A model generated the notes under the pieces. It did not search any database. It had not been told where the DNA came from and was given only the letters and a program-made list of their open reading frames with translations. A DNA stretch of 64,000 bases from NCBI RefSeq assembly GCF_014451325.2, contig NZ_JACSCH020000002.1:496001-560000 (forward strand). The letters are read 5' to 3'. The stretch's first letter is position 1. Every line of letters starts with the position of its first letter. Both the position numbers and the translations under genes were made by a program. This DNA comes from Streptomyces sp. CB02980 (lineage in GTDB: Bacteria; Actinomycetota; Actinomycetes; Streptomycetales; Streptomycetaceae). Positions 1-8,202 of this stretch are shown here, piece by piece.

Positions 1-2
1 GC

Positions 3-434
3 GCGCGCTCGGCCGCCGAGTGGGCGTGGCGGCGCCGGTCGTGCGCCTGGATCCCGCAGAAGCCCGCCGCCGGACGGTTCCCGCTGCGGGGCGACGAGCT
101 GCTCGCGAGCAGCGGGGCGCCCGGCGATGCGGCGCGCGCGGCCGGACGGCTCGGGGTCGGGGCACTGACCTCGCGTCCCGTGGGCACCTTGTCCGGCGGG
201 CAGTTGCAGCGCATGTACCTGGCGCGGGCGATCGGCTGTGTCGCGGCGGGCGCCCAGGTGCTGCTCGCCGACGAGCCGACCGCCGCCCTCGACTTCGAGG
301 GGCAGGAGGAGGCGGCCGACGTGCTGACCGAGCTGCCGGTCACGCTCGTGGTCGTGACCCACGACCGGGCGCTGGCGGACCGGTGCGACCGGGTCCTCGA
401 GATGGCCGCGGGGCGGCTGCGGGAGGTGCGGTGA
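3..434 (+). CDS. Metal ABC transporter ATP-binding protein (5' end missing)
   Basis: Partial nucleotide-binding subunit of an ABC importer; the beginning lies outside the window. The readable part has a Q-loop-like stretch (WIPQK), the ABC signature LSGGQLQR, a Walker B segment VLLADEPTAALD and the H-loop motif VVTHDR, so the Walker A half is what is missing. The TGA stop overlaps the GTG start of the permease gene by 3 bases, so the two are translationally coupled. With the downstream permease and binding lipoprotein this forms a cation importer of the zinc/manganese (ZnuABC/MntABC) type. The metal is inferred from the family, not from a visible site in this subunit. Confidence 0.88.
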   Translation, partial: ARSAAEWAWRRRSCAWIPQKPAAGRFPLRGDELLASSGAPGDAARAAGRLGVGALTSRPVGTLSGGQLQRMYLARAIGCVAAGAQVLLADEPTAALDFEGQEEAADVLTELPVTLVVVTHDRALADRCDRVLEMAAGRLREVR

Positions 435-1309
435 GCGCGCTCGCGGCGGCCGACCTCGGCGCCATGCTCCAGCTCGTGCCGGTCCAGCGGGCGGGGGTGG
501 CCCTGCTCCTCGCGGCCGTCGGCCTGCCGGTGATCGGCGTCGTCATCGTGGGCCTCGACATCATGCCGGTGCGGTTCGCGATGATGCACGTGGCACTGCT
601 CGGCATCGCGGTCGGGCTGCTGACCGGGATCGATCCGATGGTCTGCGCGCTGGTGGCGTGCGCGTTGTCGGGGGCGGGTGTCGCGCCGCTGGCCCGGACG
701 CCGGCGGGGCTCTCGGGGGCGATGGGTCTGCTGATGAGCCTCGCGATCGCCGCCGCGCTGCTGCTCCTCGCCGTCTCCGGCGTCAACGCGTCGGGGGCCT
801 TCGCCCTGCTGTGGGGGTCGATCCTCTCGGTCGGCACGACGGACCTCGTGGTTCTCGGCGCGCTGGCCGTGGTCGTGCCCGCACTGTTCTGGTGGCGGCG
901 CCGAGAGGTGGCGCTGCTGCTGTACGACCGCGAGCTCGCCCAGTGCTCGGGGGTACCGGTCCGTTTCCTCACCACGGCTCTTCTGGTGCTGGTCGCGGTC
1001 GCGGTCGCCGGCGCGATCAAGCTGACCGGGGCGCTCCTGGTCGACGCGCTGACCCTGCTGCCCGCGCTCGCGGCCCGCCGTCTGGGCCGCTCGCTGGGGT
1101 CGATCACGCTGTGGGCGGTCGGCATCGGCGTCGCGGTCAACGTCACGGGCTTCCTGCTGGCCCTGTGGCTGGACTGGCCTCCGGGCCCGGTCCTCGTCCT
1201 GACGGCGGGGGTTGTCGTCCTCGCCGTGCATCTCATCCCCGAACGGAGAAACAGCTCATGGCGCGCACCCGCGTCCGTACCGCCCGTCTCGCTTCCCTCG
1301 TCGCACTGA
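431..1309 (+). CDS. Metal ABC transporter permease (ABC-3 family)
   Basis: Integral membrane subunit of the metal importer, 292 residues from a GTG start that overlaps the ATPase stop. The protein is almost entirely hydrophobic, with about seven to eight predicted helices, and carries the family-typical segments DIMPVRFAMMHVALLGIA near residue 40 and TGALLVDALTLLPALAARR near residue 205. The 3' end overlaps the following lipoprotein gene by 52 bases; its last residues (after LIPERRNSS) are encoded inside that overlap. Such an overlap is longer than usual for coupled genes, so the C-terminus may be extended relative to homologues. Confidence 0.88.
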   Translation: MSALAAADLGAMLQLVPVQRAGVALLLAAVGLPVIGVVIVGLDIMPVRFAMMHVALLGIAVGLLTGIDPMVCALVACALSGAGVAPLARTPAGLSGAMGLLMSLAIAAALLLLAVSGVNASGAFALLWGSILSVGTTDLVVLGALAVVVPALFWWRRREVALLLYDRELAQCSGVPVRFLTTALLVLVAVAVAGAIKLTGALLVDALTLLPALAARRLGRSLGSITLWAVGIGVAVNVTGFLLALWLDWPPGPVLVLTAGVVVLAVHLIPERRNSSWRAPASVPPVSLPSSH

Positions 1310-2067
1310 GCGCGGCGCTGCCGCTGCTCGCGGGGTGCGGGGAGGACAAGCCGGCCTCCGGCACCGACACCAAGGGGGCGGGAGACAGGCCGGTGGTCGT
1401 CGCGACGACCACCTGGGAGGGCGCCTTCGCCAAGGCCGCCGGGGCCGAGGACGTCACGGTGATCGTGCCGCAGTCCGTGCACCACGCCCCGGACTACGAC
1501 CCGAAGCCCTCCGACCTGGCGGCCGTCGCGAAGGCGGACTTCGTGCTGTACGCGCCGTTCGAGCCGTACGCGGCGAAGATCAAGGAGGCGGCCGGCTCGA
1601 AGGCGAAGCTCGTCGAGGTGAACCTCGACAACGACCCGGCCAAGGCCGGAGCCGAAGTCGAGCGCCTCGGCGGCCTGTTCGGCACGAAGGACACCGCCTC
1701 GCGGTGGAAGTCCCGTCTCGACGCAGAGGTCACGAAGCTGAACGGCGAGCTCAAGGCCGCCTGGCCGGACGGCAAGAGCCCGACGGTCGTCTCCCAGGTC
1801 TTCACGGCCTGGGCGGCCGGTCTCGCGGGCGCCACCCCGGTGGGCGCCTACGGCCCCGAGCCGGTCACCCCCGCGCAGCTGGCCTCCCTCTCGGCGAAGA
1901 AGGCCGCCTTCGTCCTCGACAACGCGCACATGTCGACCGGCACCGTGCTGCCGGACTCGGGCGCGAAGCAGGTCACGATCGTGAACTACCCGGGCGAGGA
2001 CCTGGATCTGCTGGCGGTGTACCGCAACGCGGCGGCCGAGTTGAAGAAGGCCATGAGCGGCTCCTGA
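1258..2067 (+). CDS. Metal ABC transporter substrate-binding lipoprotein (ZnuA-like)
   Basis: Extracellular solute-binding lipoprotein of 269 residues. It starts at an ATG preceded by GGAGAA, has a short basic N-region, a hydrophobic stretch and the lipobox LLAGC with Cys27 as the lipidation site. The mature part follows the ZnuA/PsaA fold pattern, including an adjacent His pair in SVHHAPDYDPKPSD, where these proteins place the first metal ligand. The usual second conserved His region is replaced by VFTAWAAGLAG, so the ligand set looks atypical. It is the last gene of the operon and is followed by a strong terminator. Confidence 0.85.
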   Translation: MARTRVRTARLASLVALSAALPLLAGCGEDKPASGTDTKGAGDRPVVVATTTWEGAFAKAAGAEDVTVIVPQSVHHAPDYDPKPSDLAAVAKADFVLYAPFEPYAAKIKEAAGSKAKLVEVNLDNDPAKAGAEVERLGGLFGTKDTASRWKSRLDAEVTKLNGELKAAWPDGKSPTVVSQVFTAWAAGLAGATPVGAYGPEPVTPAQLASLSAKKAAFVLDNAHMSTGTVLPDSGAKQVTIVNYPGEDLDLLAVYRNAAAELKKAMSGS

Positions 2068-2076
2068 CCGCACGGC

Positions 2077-2121
2077 AGGCCGAAGGGGGAGGGTCGCACC
2101 GCGCCCCTCCCCCTTCGGCCT
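2077..2121. terminator. Strong hairpin terminator
   Basis: A perfect 17-bp stem (2077-2093 pairing with 2105-2121) with an 11-base loop begins 9 bases after the lipoprotein stop. It has no U-tract, as is common in actinobacteria, and could serve both the metal operon and the convergent ligase transcript. Confidence 0.8.
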
Positions 2122-2125
2122 GTCC

Positions 2126-2159
2126 GGCGGATCAGGGCCGGGGCCGCGCCTGATCCGCC
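2126..2159. repeat. Palindromic element with GGCGGATC arms
   Basis: Perfect 11-bp inverted repeat: GGCGGATCAGG at 2126-2136 and its complement at 2149-2159. The outer sequence (TGTCCGGCGGATC) is the same as in the terminator at 46845-46900, so this is one member of a dispersed palindrome family. The right arm forms the first bases of the adjacent 32-bp array. Confidence 0.6.
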
Positions 2160-2276
2160 CGACTCGCCCTCGTCGTCACGCCTGATCTGCCGGACACGCC
2201 CTCGTCGTCACACCTGATCCGCCGGGCAGGCCCGTGTCGTCACGCCGGATCCGCCGGGCAGACCCATGTCGTCACG
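2149..2276. repeat. Tandem array, four copies of a 32-bp unit
   Basis: Four contiguous copies start at 2149, 2181, 2213 and 2245. Each begins CC(T/G)GATC(C/T)GCC and ends GTCGTCAC(G/A). Copies differ at several positions, mostly mid-unit. There are no spacers, so it is not a CRISPR. The fourth copy contains the stop codon of the minus-strand ligase gene (2272-2274), so the array is the 3' flank of that gene. Confidence 0.85.
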
Positions 2277-3930
2277 CCTGGACGAGAACGGACTTCCGGC
2301 CCTCCGCGATCCGGGTCCGCAGCGCGGCACGGTCGGGCTTTCCGGCGGCGGTGAGCGGCAGTTCGGGCAGGACGAGGAGGTGCTCGGGGTGCTTGTGCCG
2401 GTCGAGTCCGCGCTCGGCCAGGTACGCCCCGAGCTCGGCGAGGGACGGGGCCGTCGGGCCCTTGGCGACCAGGCAGGCGGCGAGCCGCTCGCCCATGAGC
2501 GGGTCGGGCACGCCCACGCAGACCGCGTCCCGGACCCGGGGGTGGGAGACGAGTTCGCGCTCGACCTCGGCGGGGCTGATGTTGGCGCCGCCGCGTATCA
2601 CCACGTCCTTGAGGCGGCCGGCGACGTGCAGGACGCCGTCGGCGTCGAGGAACCCGAGGTCGCCGGTCCTGACCCAGCCCTCGGGTGTGCGGTAGCGGGC
2701 GTCGAGCTCGGGTGAGCCCACGTAGCAGAGCGGGGTCATGGGGCCGCGGGAGACGATCTCGCCGATCCGCCCTTCGGGCAGCGGCTCGTGGGTGTCGGGG
2801 TCGGTGATGCGGATCTCGGCGACCCGGGGGTCGGGGCGGCCGGCGACGACGCCGGAGCGGTCGGTGGGCGGCACGGTGTGCTGGAGCCCGGTGTGGCAGT
2901 TGACGCCGTCGGCCGATCCGTACAGGTTGACGACGGGGCAGCCGAAGGCGTCGGCCGCCGCCTTGGCGGTCGCCTCGTCGAGGGGCGCGCCGCCGAGGAC
3001 GAGCGCGGTCGGGGCGGGCAGGGGCTCGTCCGTCCGCTCCAGGGCCTCCAGCATCATGCGGATCATGGTGGGGACGCCGAGGATGTGGGTCGGCCGGTGG
3101 TCCCGTACGGCGGCGAGGGCGGCCTCGGGGGTGAAGTGGTCGAGCAGGACGAGCGTGCCGCCGTGGCGGGCGAGGGCGACGGCCGTGCCGTTGGAGCCGA
3201 AGGCCGAGGCCAGCGGAACCAGGAAGAGGCAACGGGGCGGGGTGTCGTCGGGCATGAGGGAGGCGAGGAAGTTGCCGCGTCCTCCGGCCAGGGCGTTGTG
3301 GGAGTACGCCACCATCTTCGGCTCGGCCTCCGAGCCGGACGAGACGAGGATGCGGGCCGCGCTGTCGGGGTCGGGGCGGGCCGGGACGAAGCGGGCGGGG
3401 TCGGTACGCAGCAGCGGGGACAGCGGAATCGTTCCGTCAGGTACCGGGCCACGGCCGTCGGCGATGACGTGGCGCAGGGCCGGCAGTGCCGGAGCGAGGG
3501 TCTGGAGGTCGGCGGCGTGGGTCTGTCCCCGGTGATCCACGGCGGCGATGACCGCGACGGCCTCCGCGCGGCGCAGCAGGCATTCGGCCTCCACCGCCCC
3601 GCGCCCGACCGGGAAGGGAAGGGCGATCGCGCCCAGAGCGGCGAGCGCCAGATCCGCGATGACGGCGTTGCGGTGGTTGGGCAACTGGACGCCCACGACG
3701 TCACCGGCGCCGATGCCCAGCCCTCGAAGGCCCTCGGCAAGGGATCGGACCTTGCGGTCGAGGGCCGTGTAACAGAGCTTGCCCTTGGCGTCGATCACGG
3801 CGGTGCGGTGCAGATCGGCGATCTGTCTGGCCCGGTAGAGGCTGTAGACGTCGAGGTCGGGGCAGCTGCCGTCCACCACCCACGATCGGCGGAGGTCGGC
3901 GGGGAGCAGGTCGGTCAGGGTGACGGTCAC
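2272..3930 (-). CDS. AMP-dependent acyl-CoA synthetase/ligase (ANL superfamily)
   Basis: Predicted to activate a carboxylic acid as acyl-AMP and then acyl-CoA; 552 residues. Visible family motifs are the degenerate P-loop ILVSSGSEAEPKMV, NLYGSADGVN (A5-like), GWVRTGDLGFLDADG (A7), the hinge GRLKDVVIRGGANISPAEVE (A8) and PLTAAGKPDR (A10, with the catalytic Lys). In the P-loop the usual TSGTTG is SSGSEA, a weak version. The GTG start overlaps the stop of the CoA-transferase gene (GTGA), so the two are coupled. The substrate is unknown. Context (CoA transferase plus divergent acyl-CoA dehydrogenase) suggests one small acyl-CoA pathway. Confidence 0.85.
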   Translation of the reverse strand: MTVTLTDLLPADLRRSWVVDGSCPDLDVYSLYRARQIADLHRTAVIDAKGKLCYTALDRKVRSLAEGLRGLGIGAGDVVGVQLPNHRNAVIADLALAALGAIALPFPVGRGAVEAECLLRRAEAVAVIAAVDHRGQTHAADLQTLAPALPALRHVIADGRGPVPDGTIPLSPLLRTDPARFVPARPDPDSAARILVSSGSEAEPKMVAYSHNALAGGRGNFLASLMPDDTPPRCLFLVPLASAFGSNGTAVALARHGGTLVLLDHFTPEAALAAVRDHRPTHILGVPTMIRMMLEALERTDEPLPAPTALVLGGAPLDEATAKAAADAFGCPVVNLYGSADGVNCHTGLQHTVPPTDRSGVVAGRPDPRVAEIRITDPDTHEPLPEGRIGEIVSRGPMTPLCYVGSPELDARYRTPEGWVRTGDLGFLDADGVLHVAGRLKDVVIRGGANISPAEVERELVSHPRVRDAVCVGVPDPLMGERLAACLVAKGPTAPSLAELGAYLAERGLDRHKHPEHLLVLPELPLTAAGKPDRAALRTRIAEGRKSVLVQA

Positions 3931-5723
3931 GCGAGGCTCCAGGGGTCGGGAACGGCGGGGGCGCCGTGCGCGTCCCGGCCGATCGGGCCGGACAGGCGCG
4001 GGTCGTGGTGAAGGGCGGACAGGTCGGTGGTGACGGCGGTGGCGGTCAGGCCGTGGCCGCGCAGCTGGTCCAGGGCGTCCTCGGTGCACATGCCCGTGAC
4101 GTCGTACGCCGCGGCGGCGGCCGCGCCGGCGTCGCTCGGCGCGATCCAGCCGTCGGAGGTCCGGAGCGGGTGCCGGAACCCGGCGGGACGACGGGGATCG
4201 GCGCCGCCGGCGGCCCGTCGCAGGACGGGGGCGAGGAGGGTGTCGGCCGCGCCGAGCAGTGAGGACTCGACCCGTACGCCGTGACCCGTGCGCTCGCGCA
4301 GGAGCAGGCCCGCGAGGACGGCCTCGGCACCGTGCAGGCCGCCCAGGACGTCCAGGAGCGTCATGAGGGAGGGCACGGGCGGTTCGCCGGCCGGGTGGGC
4401 GGCCTCCCCCACGCCGGTCCGGGCCTGCACCATGAAGTCGGTTCCCATGGGGGCGTCGTCGATCCGGTCGGCCCAGCCGCCGGTGTACGCGTACACGAGG
4501 GACGGGTTCACGGTGGTGAGGTGCTCGGCGTCGAGCTCAAGGTCCGCCGCTTTGCCCGGTGCCCAGTTGTGCAGGAACACGTCGGCCTCGGCGACGAGTT
4601 CACGCAGTCGCGTCCGGTCCCCGGGCGCCTTGATGTCGATCTCGACAGCCTCCTTGCCCCGGTTGAGCGCGAGCCAGCGGGCGGAGATCCCGTCACAGGC
4701 CGGCGGCATGCCCCGGAGCGGGTCGCCGCCCGGGGGCTCGATCCGGATCACACGGGCGCCGAGCAGGCCGAGCAGGTGGGCGGCGAGCGGTGCCTGGATG
4801 CGGCGGCCCGCCTCCAGGACGGTCAGTCCGGCCAGCGGCCGGTCCGCCGTGACGGTCGTGCCGGCCGCGGCGGTCGCCGGGCGGCCCGGGCCGAGCGCGC
4901 GCAGGGACCAGGGGTCGGCGCCGTCGTCCTCGGCGGCGCGCTCGGCGAGCGTACGCAGGCGGCACACCTCGGCTTCGGACCGCGCGGCGGCCTGCCGGAT
5001 CCGTGCCCACGGGTGCCGGCGGGTCACCTCGTGCAGGTCGATGGGGAACGGCGCGCAGGCGGTGGCGTACCGGAACTGGAAGGGCCGCCAGCCCGCCCGT
5101 ATCGCGTCGGCGGGAGCCTCCAGGGCGCGCCAGAACGCCGCCCAGGCTCCCGGGTCGAGCGTCTCCAGTTCGAACAGGACGCCCTCGGCGGAGGTGAACG
5201 GCGGTCCTCCCGGGGCGGGTTCGACGGCTTCCGGCTCGTCGGCCCCGGCCGCCGCGAGGTACTGGGAGACGGTGAGCAGCCCGGCTGTGTCGGCCGTCGT
5301 CGTCCGCACGCGGGGCGGCGGGCCGCCCCGGGCCTGCCCGACGAGCCCCGCGAGCAGGCCCTGGACGGTGAGCACGCCGGTGGCGGTGGCCAGGTAGTCG
5401 ACGGCGAGGCCGCGCGGGGCCCCGTGACGGCGGCCGTGGACGGCCATGACACCGGTGACGGCCTGGGCGGTGGCCTCGTCCTCGATCCCGGAGCCGGCGG
5501 ACCCCCAGGCGGTACGGGCCATGACGGGCGCGAACTCCCCGCCGCCCAGAGCGATGTCCCCCGGGCCGCCGTCCCGCACCGTCGCCCCGAGGCGGCTCAG
5601 GTGGCCGGAGACGACCCGGGTCAGGGGCTCGGGGCCGCCGATGTCGCACCGCAGTGCGTCGAGCGGACGGGCTGTGTCGAGCGGGCGGCGGACCGCGGTG
5701 TGCGCGGTCGGCGATGACGCCAT
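3927..5723 (-). CDS. CaiB/BaiF-type CoA transferase family protein, extended
   Basis: Class III CoA transferase homologue of 598 residues. The C-terminal part (from PLAGLTVLEAGRRIQAPLAA, about residue 305) matches the normal N-terminal start of this family and continues with ARVIRIEPPGGDPLRG, LNRGKEAVEIDIK and DVFLHNWAPGK. That leaves about 300 extra N-terminal residues that look like a degenerate second copy or partner domain. ATG start with an AGGAGAGG ribosome site. In the operon it precedes the acyl-CoA ligase with a 4-base overlap. In the position where family members carry the catalytic Asp I read PMGTDFMVQARTG, but I cannot assign it securely. Confidence 0.8.
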   Translation of the reverse strand: MASSPTAHTAVRRPLDTARPLDALRCDIGGPEPLTRVVSGHLSRLGATVRDGGPGDIALGGGEFAPVMARTAWGSAGSGIEDEATAQAVTGVMAVHGRRHGAPRGLAVDYLATATGVLTVQGLLAGLVGQARGGPPPRVRTTTADTAGLLTVSQYLAAAGADEPEAVEPAPGGPPFTSAEGVLFELETLDPGAWAAFWRALEAPADAIRAGWRPFQFRYATACAPFPIDLHEVTRRHPWARIRQAAARSEAEVCRLRTLAERAAEDDGADPWSLRALGPGRPATAAAGTTVTADRPLAGLTVLEAGRRIQAPLAAHLLGLLGARVIRIEPPGGDPLRGMPPACDGISARWLALNRGKEAVEIDIKAPGDRTRLRELVAEADVFLHNWAPGKAADLELDAEHLTTVNPSLVYAYTGGWADRIDDAPMGTDFMVQARTGVGEAAHPAGEPPVPSLMTLLDVLGGLHGAEAVLAGLLLRERTGHGVRVESSLLGAADTLLAPVLRRAAGGADPRRPAGFRHPLRTSDGWIAPSDAGAAAAAAYDVTGMCTEDALDQLRGHGLTATAVTTDLSALHHDPRLSGPIGRDAHGAPAVPDPWSLA

Positions 5724-5779
5724 GCCTCTCCTCTCCTGGCGCGGCGGCGATGGCCGTCGCGCGGGGACTGTCACGGTCA

Positions 5780-5853
5780 CGGGAACTCGGGGGGCGGTGG
5801 GCCCGACCTCTTCCACGGGCAGGCAGTCGGACGCGTGTTCTGCCGAGTTCCCG
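5780..5853. promoter_or_regulatory. Widely spaced inverted repeat between divergent acyl-CoA genes
   Basis: An 11-bp perfect inverted repeat, CGGGAACTCGG at 5780-5790 and its complement at 5843-5853, with 52 bases between. It sits in the 144-bp gap between the divergent CoA-transferase and acyl-CoA dehydrogenase genes. It may be two operator copies in opposite orientation. The right copy ends just before the dehydrogenase ribosome site. Confidence 0.45.
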
Positions 5854-5867
5854 AGACGGAGGAAACA

Positions 5868-7049
5868 GTGACGGATCATGACGTACCGGATGTCGATCTG
5901 CTGCGGAAGCGGGTCTCCGCGTTCGTCCGTGACCACGTGTTCCCCGTGGAGCACCTGCTCGACGCCGGCGGGCGGCCCGCCGGGGATCTGCGCGAGCGGC
6001 TGCGCGAGGAGGCCCGGAAGGACGGCCTGTGGGCGCTCCCCCTCCCGGCCGAACTGGGCGGCGGCGGCCTTCCCTTGGGCGCGTACGCGTCGATCGCCGA
6101 GGTGGAGGGCGCCAGCGACCACGGCCCCGTGGCGCTCGGGTCGGCCTCGCTCCTCGACGTGACCATGCTGGCCCGGCACGGTACGGCCCCGGTGCGCTCG
6201 GCGTACGTCCCGGGCCTGGTCTCCGGCGGTCTCCGCACCTGTTACGCGATGACCGAGCCGGACACGCCCGGGACGGAGCCGGCGCTGACGGCTACCCGGG
6301 CGGAGCGGCTGCCGGGGGGCGGCTGGCGCGTGACCGGCCGCAAGTGGTTCGTGTCGAACGCGGGGCACGCGGACCTGGTGACCGTGCTCGCCCGGACGAG
6401 CGGATCGGCCGGAGACCGCACCGGGCTCTCCCTCCTCCTCGTGCCGACCGGCTCACCCGGCTTCCGGGTCGTGCGCGAGCTGCCGATCCTGGGCGCGACC
6501 GGGCAGTACGAGATCGACTTCGACGGGGTCGAGGTCGCCGAGGACCATCTCGTCGGCGACCTGGGGCAGGCCTTGGCGGTCGCGGGTGAGCGTCTCCAAC
6601 TGGGGCGCACCCTCCGGGCGTTGCGATGGCTCGGCCAGGCCCAGAGGGCCTTCGACCTCCTCTGCGACCGCGCCGGCGGACGTCAGGGCACCCGGGGCCC
6701 GCTCGCAGACCGTCAGCTCGTCCAACAGCACGTCTTCGAAGCCCTGTTGGCACTCAGGACGGCTCGCCCGCTCGTGCACGAGGCGATGGCGCTGGTCGCG
6801 GACGGACGCGACGCCCATGTGGAGGTCGGCCTGGCGAAGACGGCGGCGGCCCGCACCCTCCAGGACGTCGCGGACCGGGCCGTCCAGGTGTTCGGCGCTG
6901 CCGGGCTCGGCCCGGACACGCCCCTGCCGGCGCTGTTCCGTACCGGGCGGACGGCCCGGATCCTCGACGGGCCGGACGAGCAGCACGTCTCCTCCGTCGC
7001 CCGGCGCGTCCTGCGGGGCCGTCGGGACTCTGCCGTCACACCCGCCTGA
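5868..7049 (+). CDS. Acyl-CoA dehydrogenase family flavoprotein
   Basis: Predicted FAD-dependent dehydrogenase of about 393 residues introducing a double bond into an acyl-CoA. I chose the GTG at 5868 because GGAGG lies 5 bases upstream; a GTG 33 bases earlier has no ribosome site. Family features include the flavin-contact motif CYAMTEPDTPGTEPALTAT, RKWFVSNAGHADL in the middle domain, and the helical C-terminal domain with QVFGAAGLGPDTPLPALFR. It is transcribed divergently from the CoA transferase and ligase. Its 3' end overlaps the end of the next, convergent gene by 14 bases. The expected catalytic base (Glu) could not be placed by eye. Confidence 0.85.
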   Translation: MTDHDVPDVDLLRKRVSAFVRDHVFPVEHLLDAGGRPAGDLRERLREEARKDGLWALPLPAELGGGGLPLGAYASIAEVEGASDHGPVALGSASLLDVTMLARHGTAPVRSAYVPGLVSGGLRTCYAMTEPDTPGTEPALTATRAERLPGGGWRVTGRKWFVSNAGHADLVTVLARTSGSAGDRTGLSLLLVPTGSPGFRVVRELPILGATGQYEIDFDGVEVAEDHLVGDLGQALAVAGERLQLGRTLRALRWLGQAQRAFDLLCDRAGGRQGTRGPLADRQLVQQHVFEALLALRTARPLVHEAMALVADGRDAHVEVGLAKTAAARTLQDVADRAVQVFGAAGLGPDTPLPALFRTGRTARILDGPDEQHVSSVARRVLRGRRDSAVTPA

Positions 7050-8166
7050 GGTCGACCCGGCCGAGGAGCGCCGCAAGGCCGAGGGTCAGGAAGAAGTCTC
7101 CCCAGACGAGTTCGTGGCGGACGGCCGTGCCGCTGTGCGCGTCGTAGCAGCCGTCGAGGAGCATCCCCGCCGGGCGGGGCCCGCCCGGCCGGGTGAGGTG
7201 GTCGTGCGCGAGCCGGTACAGAACGGCCTCCGCCCGGGCCGCGCACACGGTCGACCACGCGGCTCCGGGGACGAGCGCGAGCTTCAGGAGGGCGACCGCG
7301 GTGATGGCGGCCGCGGAGGTGTCGAGCGGGCCGTCCGCATGACGGGCGTCCGTCGGCGGGACCAGGGGGCCGGCGAGCATCGCGCAGCCGGCGAGGAGGA
7401 GTTCGGCCGCCCGGGTCAGCCGGTCCGCGCGCCAGGAGACGGCGTCCGCGAGCAGCAGGGCGTCCGCGACGGCCAGGAGGAGCCACGCCTCACCCCGGGT
7501 CCAGCCGGGCGCGGGATCGGCTTCGGCCAGCCAGCCGTGCGTCCGGTCCCGGCGCCATGCCGGGGCGGGCCGCCCGGTGCCGTCGCGGGGCAGGCACAGG
7601 TCAAGATGGCGGTGGAGGTGCCCGGCGGCCGCCGCCCGCCCCTCGGGTCCGGCCGAGGCCAGCAGGGGTACGAGACCGGGGACACCGTCCGCACGGGCCC
7701 GCAACCGCGCACCGCCGAGGGCCGAGCCCCACGGGACGAGGCCGAGTTCCGGGTCGAAGGCGTCGACGGCGGCCTTCGCCGCCCGCTCCCGAAGGGCTTG
7801 CGCCATCGCGTCCCCGGTGGCCGGGGCCGTGCCGTACCAGAGGATGAGGCCGCGGGTCGCCGTGTCCGCCTCGACCCAGGGGGCGAGCCGGCCGGTGACG
7901 GCGGCGGCCGCCGTACGGTCCTGGTCGCTCCCGGTGCGGCCGGCCCGGAGCCACAGCAGTCCCGCCCAGAAGCCGCCCGTCCATGATCCGCGCCCTGTGG
8001 TCGTCCATCGGCCGTCGGCCGGCTCGGCGTACAGAGGGAAGCGGTCATCCACCTGCTCCGCGGTCTCCCCCACCCGCCCCAGGAGGAGACCGAGGGCCTC
8101 CTCGGCCCAGTCCGTGCCGGTCACCGCGGACCGTCCGCGCGTGGACGGCCGTCCCGTGGCGGTCAC
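7036..8166 (-). CDS. GH88-like unsaturated glucuronyl hydrolase family protein
   Basis: About 376 residues resembling glycoside hydrolase family 88/105 (alpha/alpha barrel enzymes acting on unsaturated uronyl ends). Supporting segments are GSWTGGFWAGLLWL near the N-terminus, GWTRGEAWLLLAVADALL, DTSAAAITAVALL and the C-terminal HELVWGDFFLTLGLAALLG, which matches the WGDYY-type end of GH88 enzymes. No secretion signal is visible, so it is probably cytosolic. I chose the GTG at 8166 because it overlaps the MFS stop codon (GTGA); the GTG at 8124 in the second copy of a 42-bp duplication is an alternative, 14 residues shorter. Coupling to an MFS transporter suggests sugar uptake plus cleavage. Confidence 0.65.
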   Translation of the reverse strand: MTATGRPSTRGRSAVTGTDWAEEALGLLLGRVGETAEQVDDRFPLYAEPADGRWTTTGRGSWTGGFWAGLLWLRAGRTGSDQDRTAAAAVTGRLAPWVEADTATRGLILWYGTAPATGDAMAQALRERAAKAAVDAFDPELGLVPWGSALGGARLRARADGVPGLVPLLASAGPEGRAAAAGHLHRHLDLCLPRDGTGRPAPAWRRDRTHGWLAEADPAPGWTRGEAWLLLAVADALLLADAVSWRADRLTRAAELLLAGCAMLAGPLVPPTDARHADGPLDTSAAAITAVALLKLALVPGAAWSTVCAARAEAVLYRLAHDHLTRPGGPRPAGMLLDGCYDAHSGTAVRHELVWGDFFLTLGLAALLGRVDLRRV

Positions 8167-8202
8167 CGCGGACCCTCCGCGCGCGTACGGCCGTCCCGTA
8201 CC
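8119..8202. repeat. 42-bp tandem duplication at a gene junction
   Basis: Two copies (8119-8160 and 8161-8202) match at about 37 of 42 positions. The right copy holds the MFS stop codon and the GTG start at 8166. The left copy lies inside the GH88-like gene and also retains a GTG in frame at 8124. The duplication adds 14 codons to the hydrolase N-terminus without changing frame. Confidence 0.8.

Noticed and set aside
2149..2276. 32-bp repeats considered as a CRISPR array
   Set aside because: Units are adjacent and variable, with no spacers; the last one overlaps a coding end.
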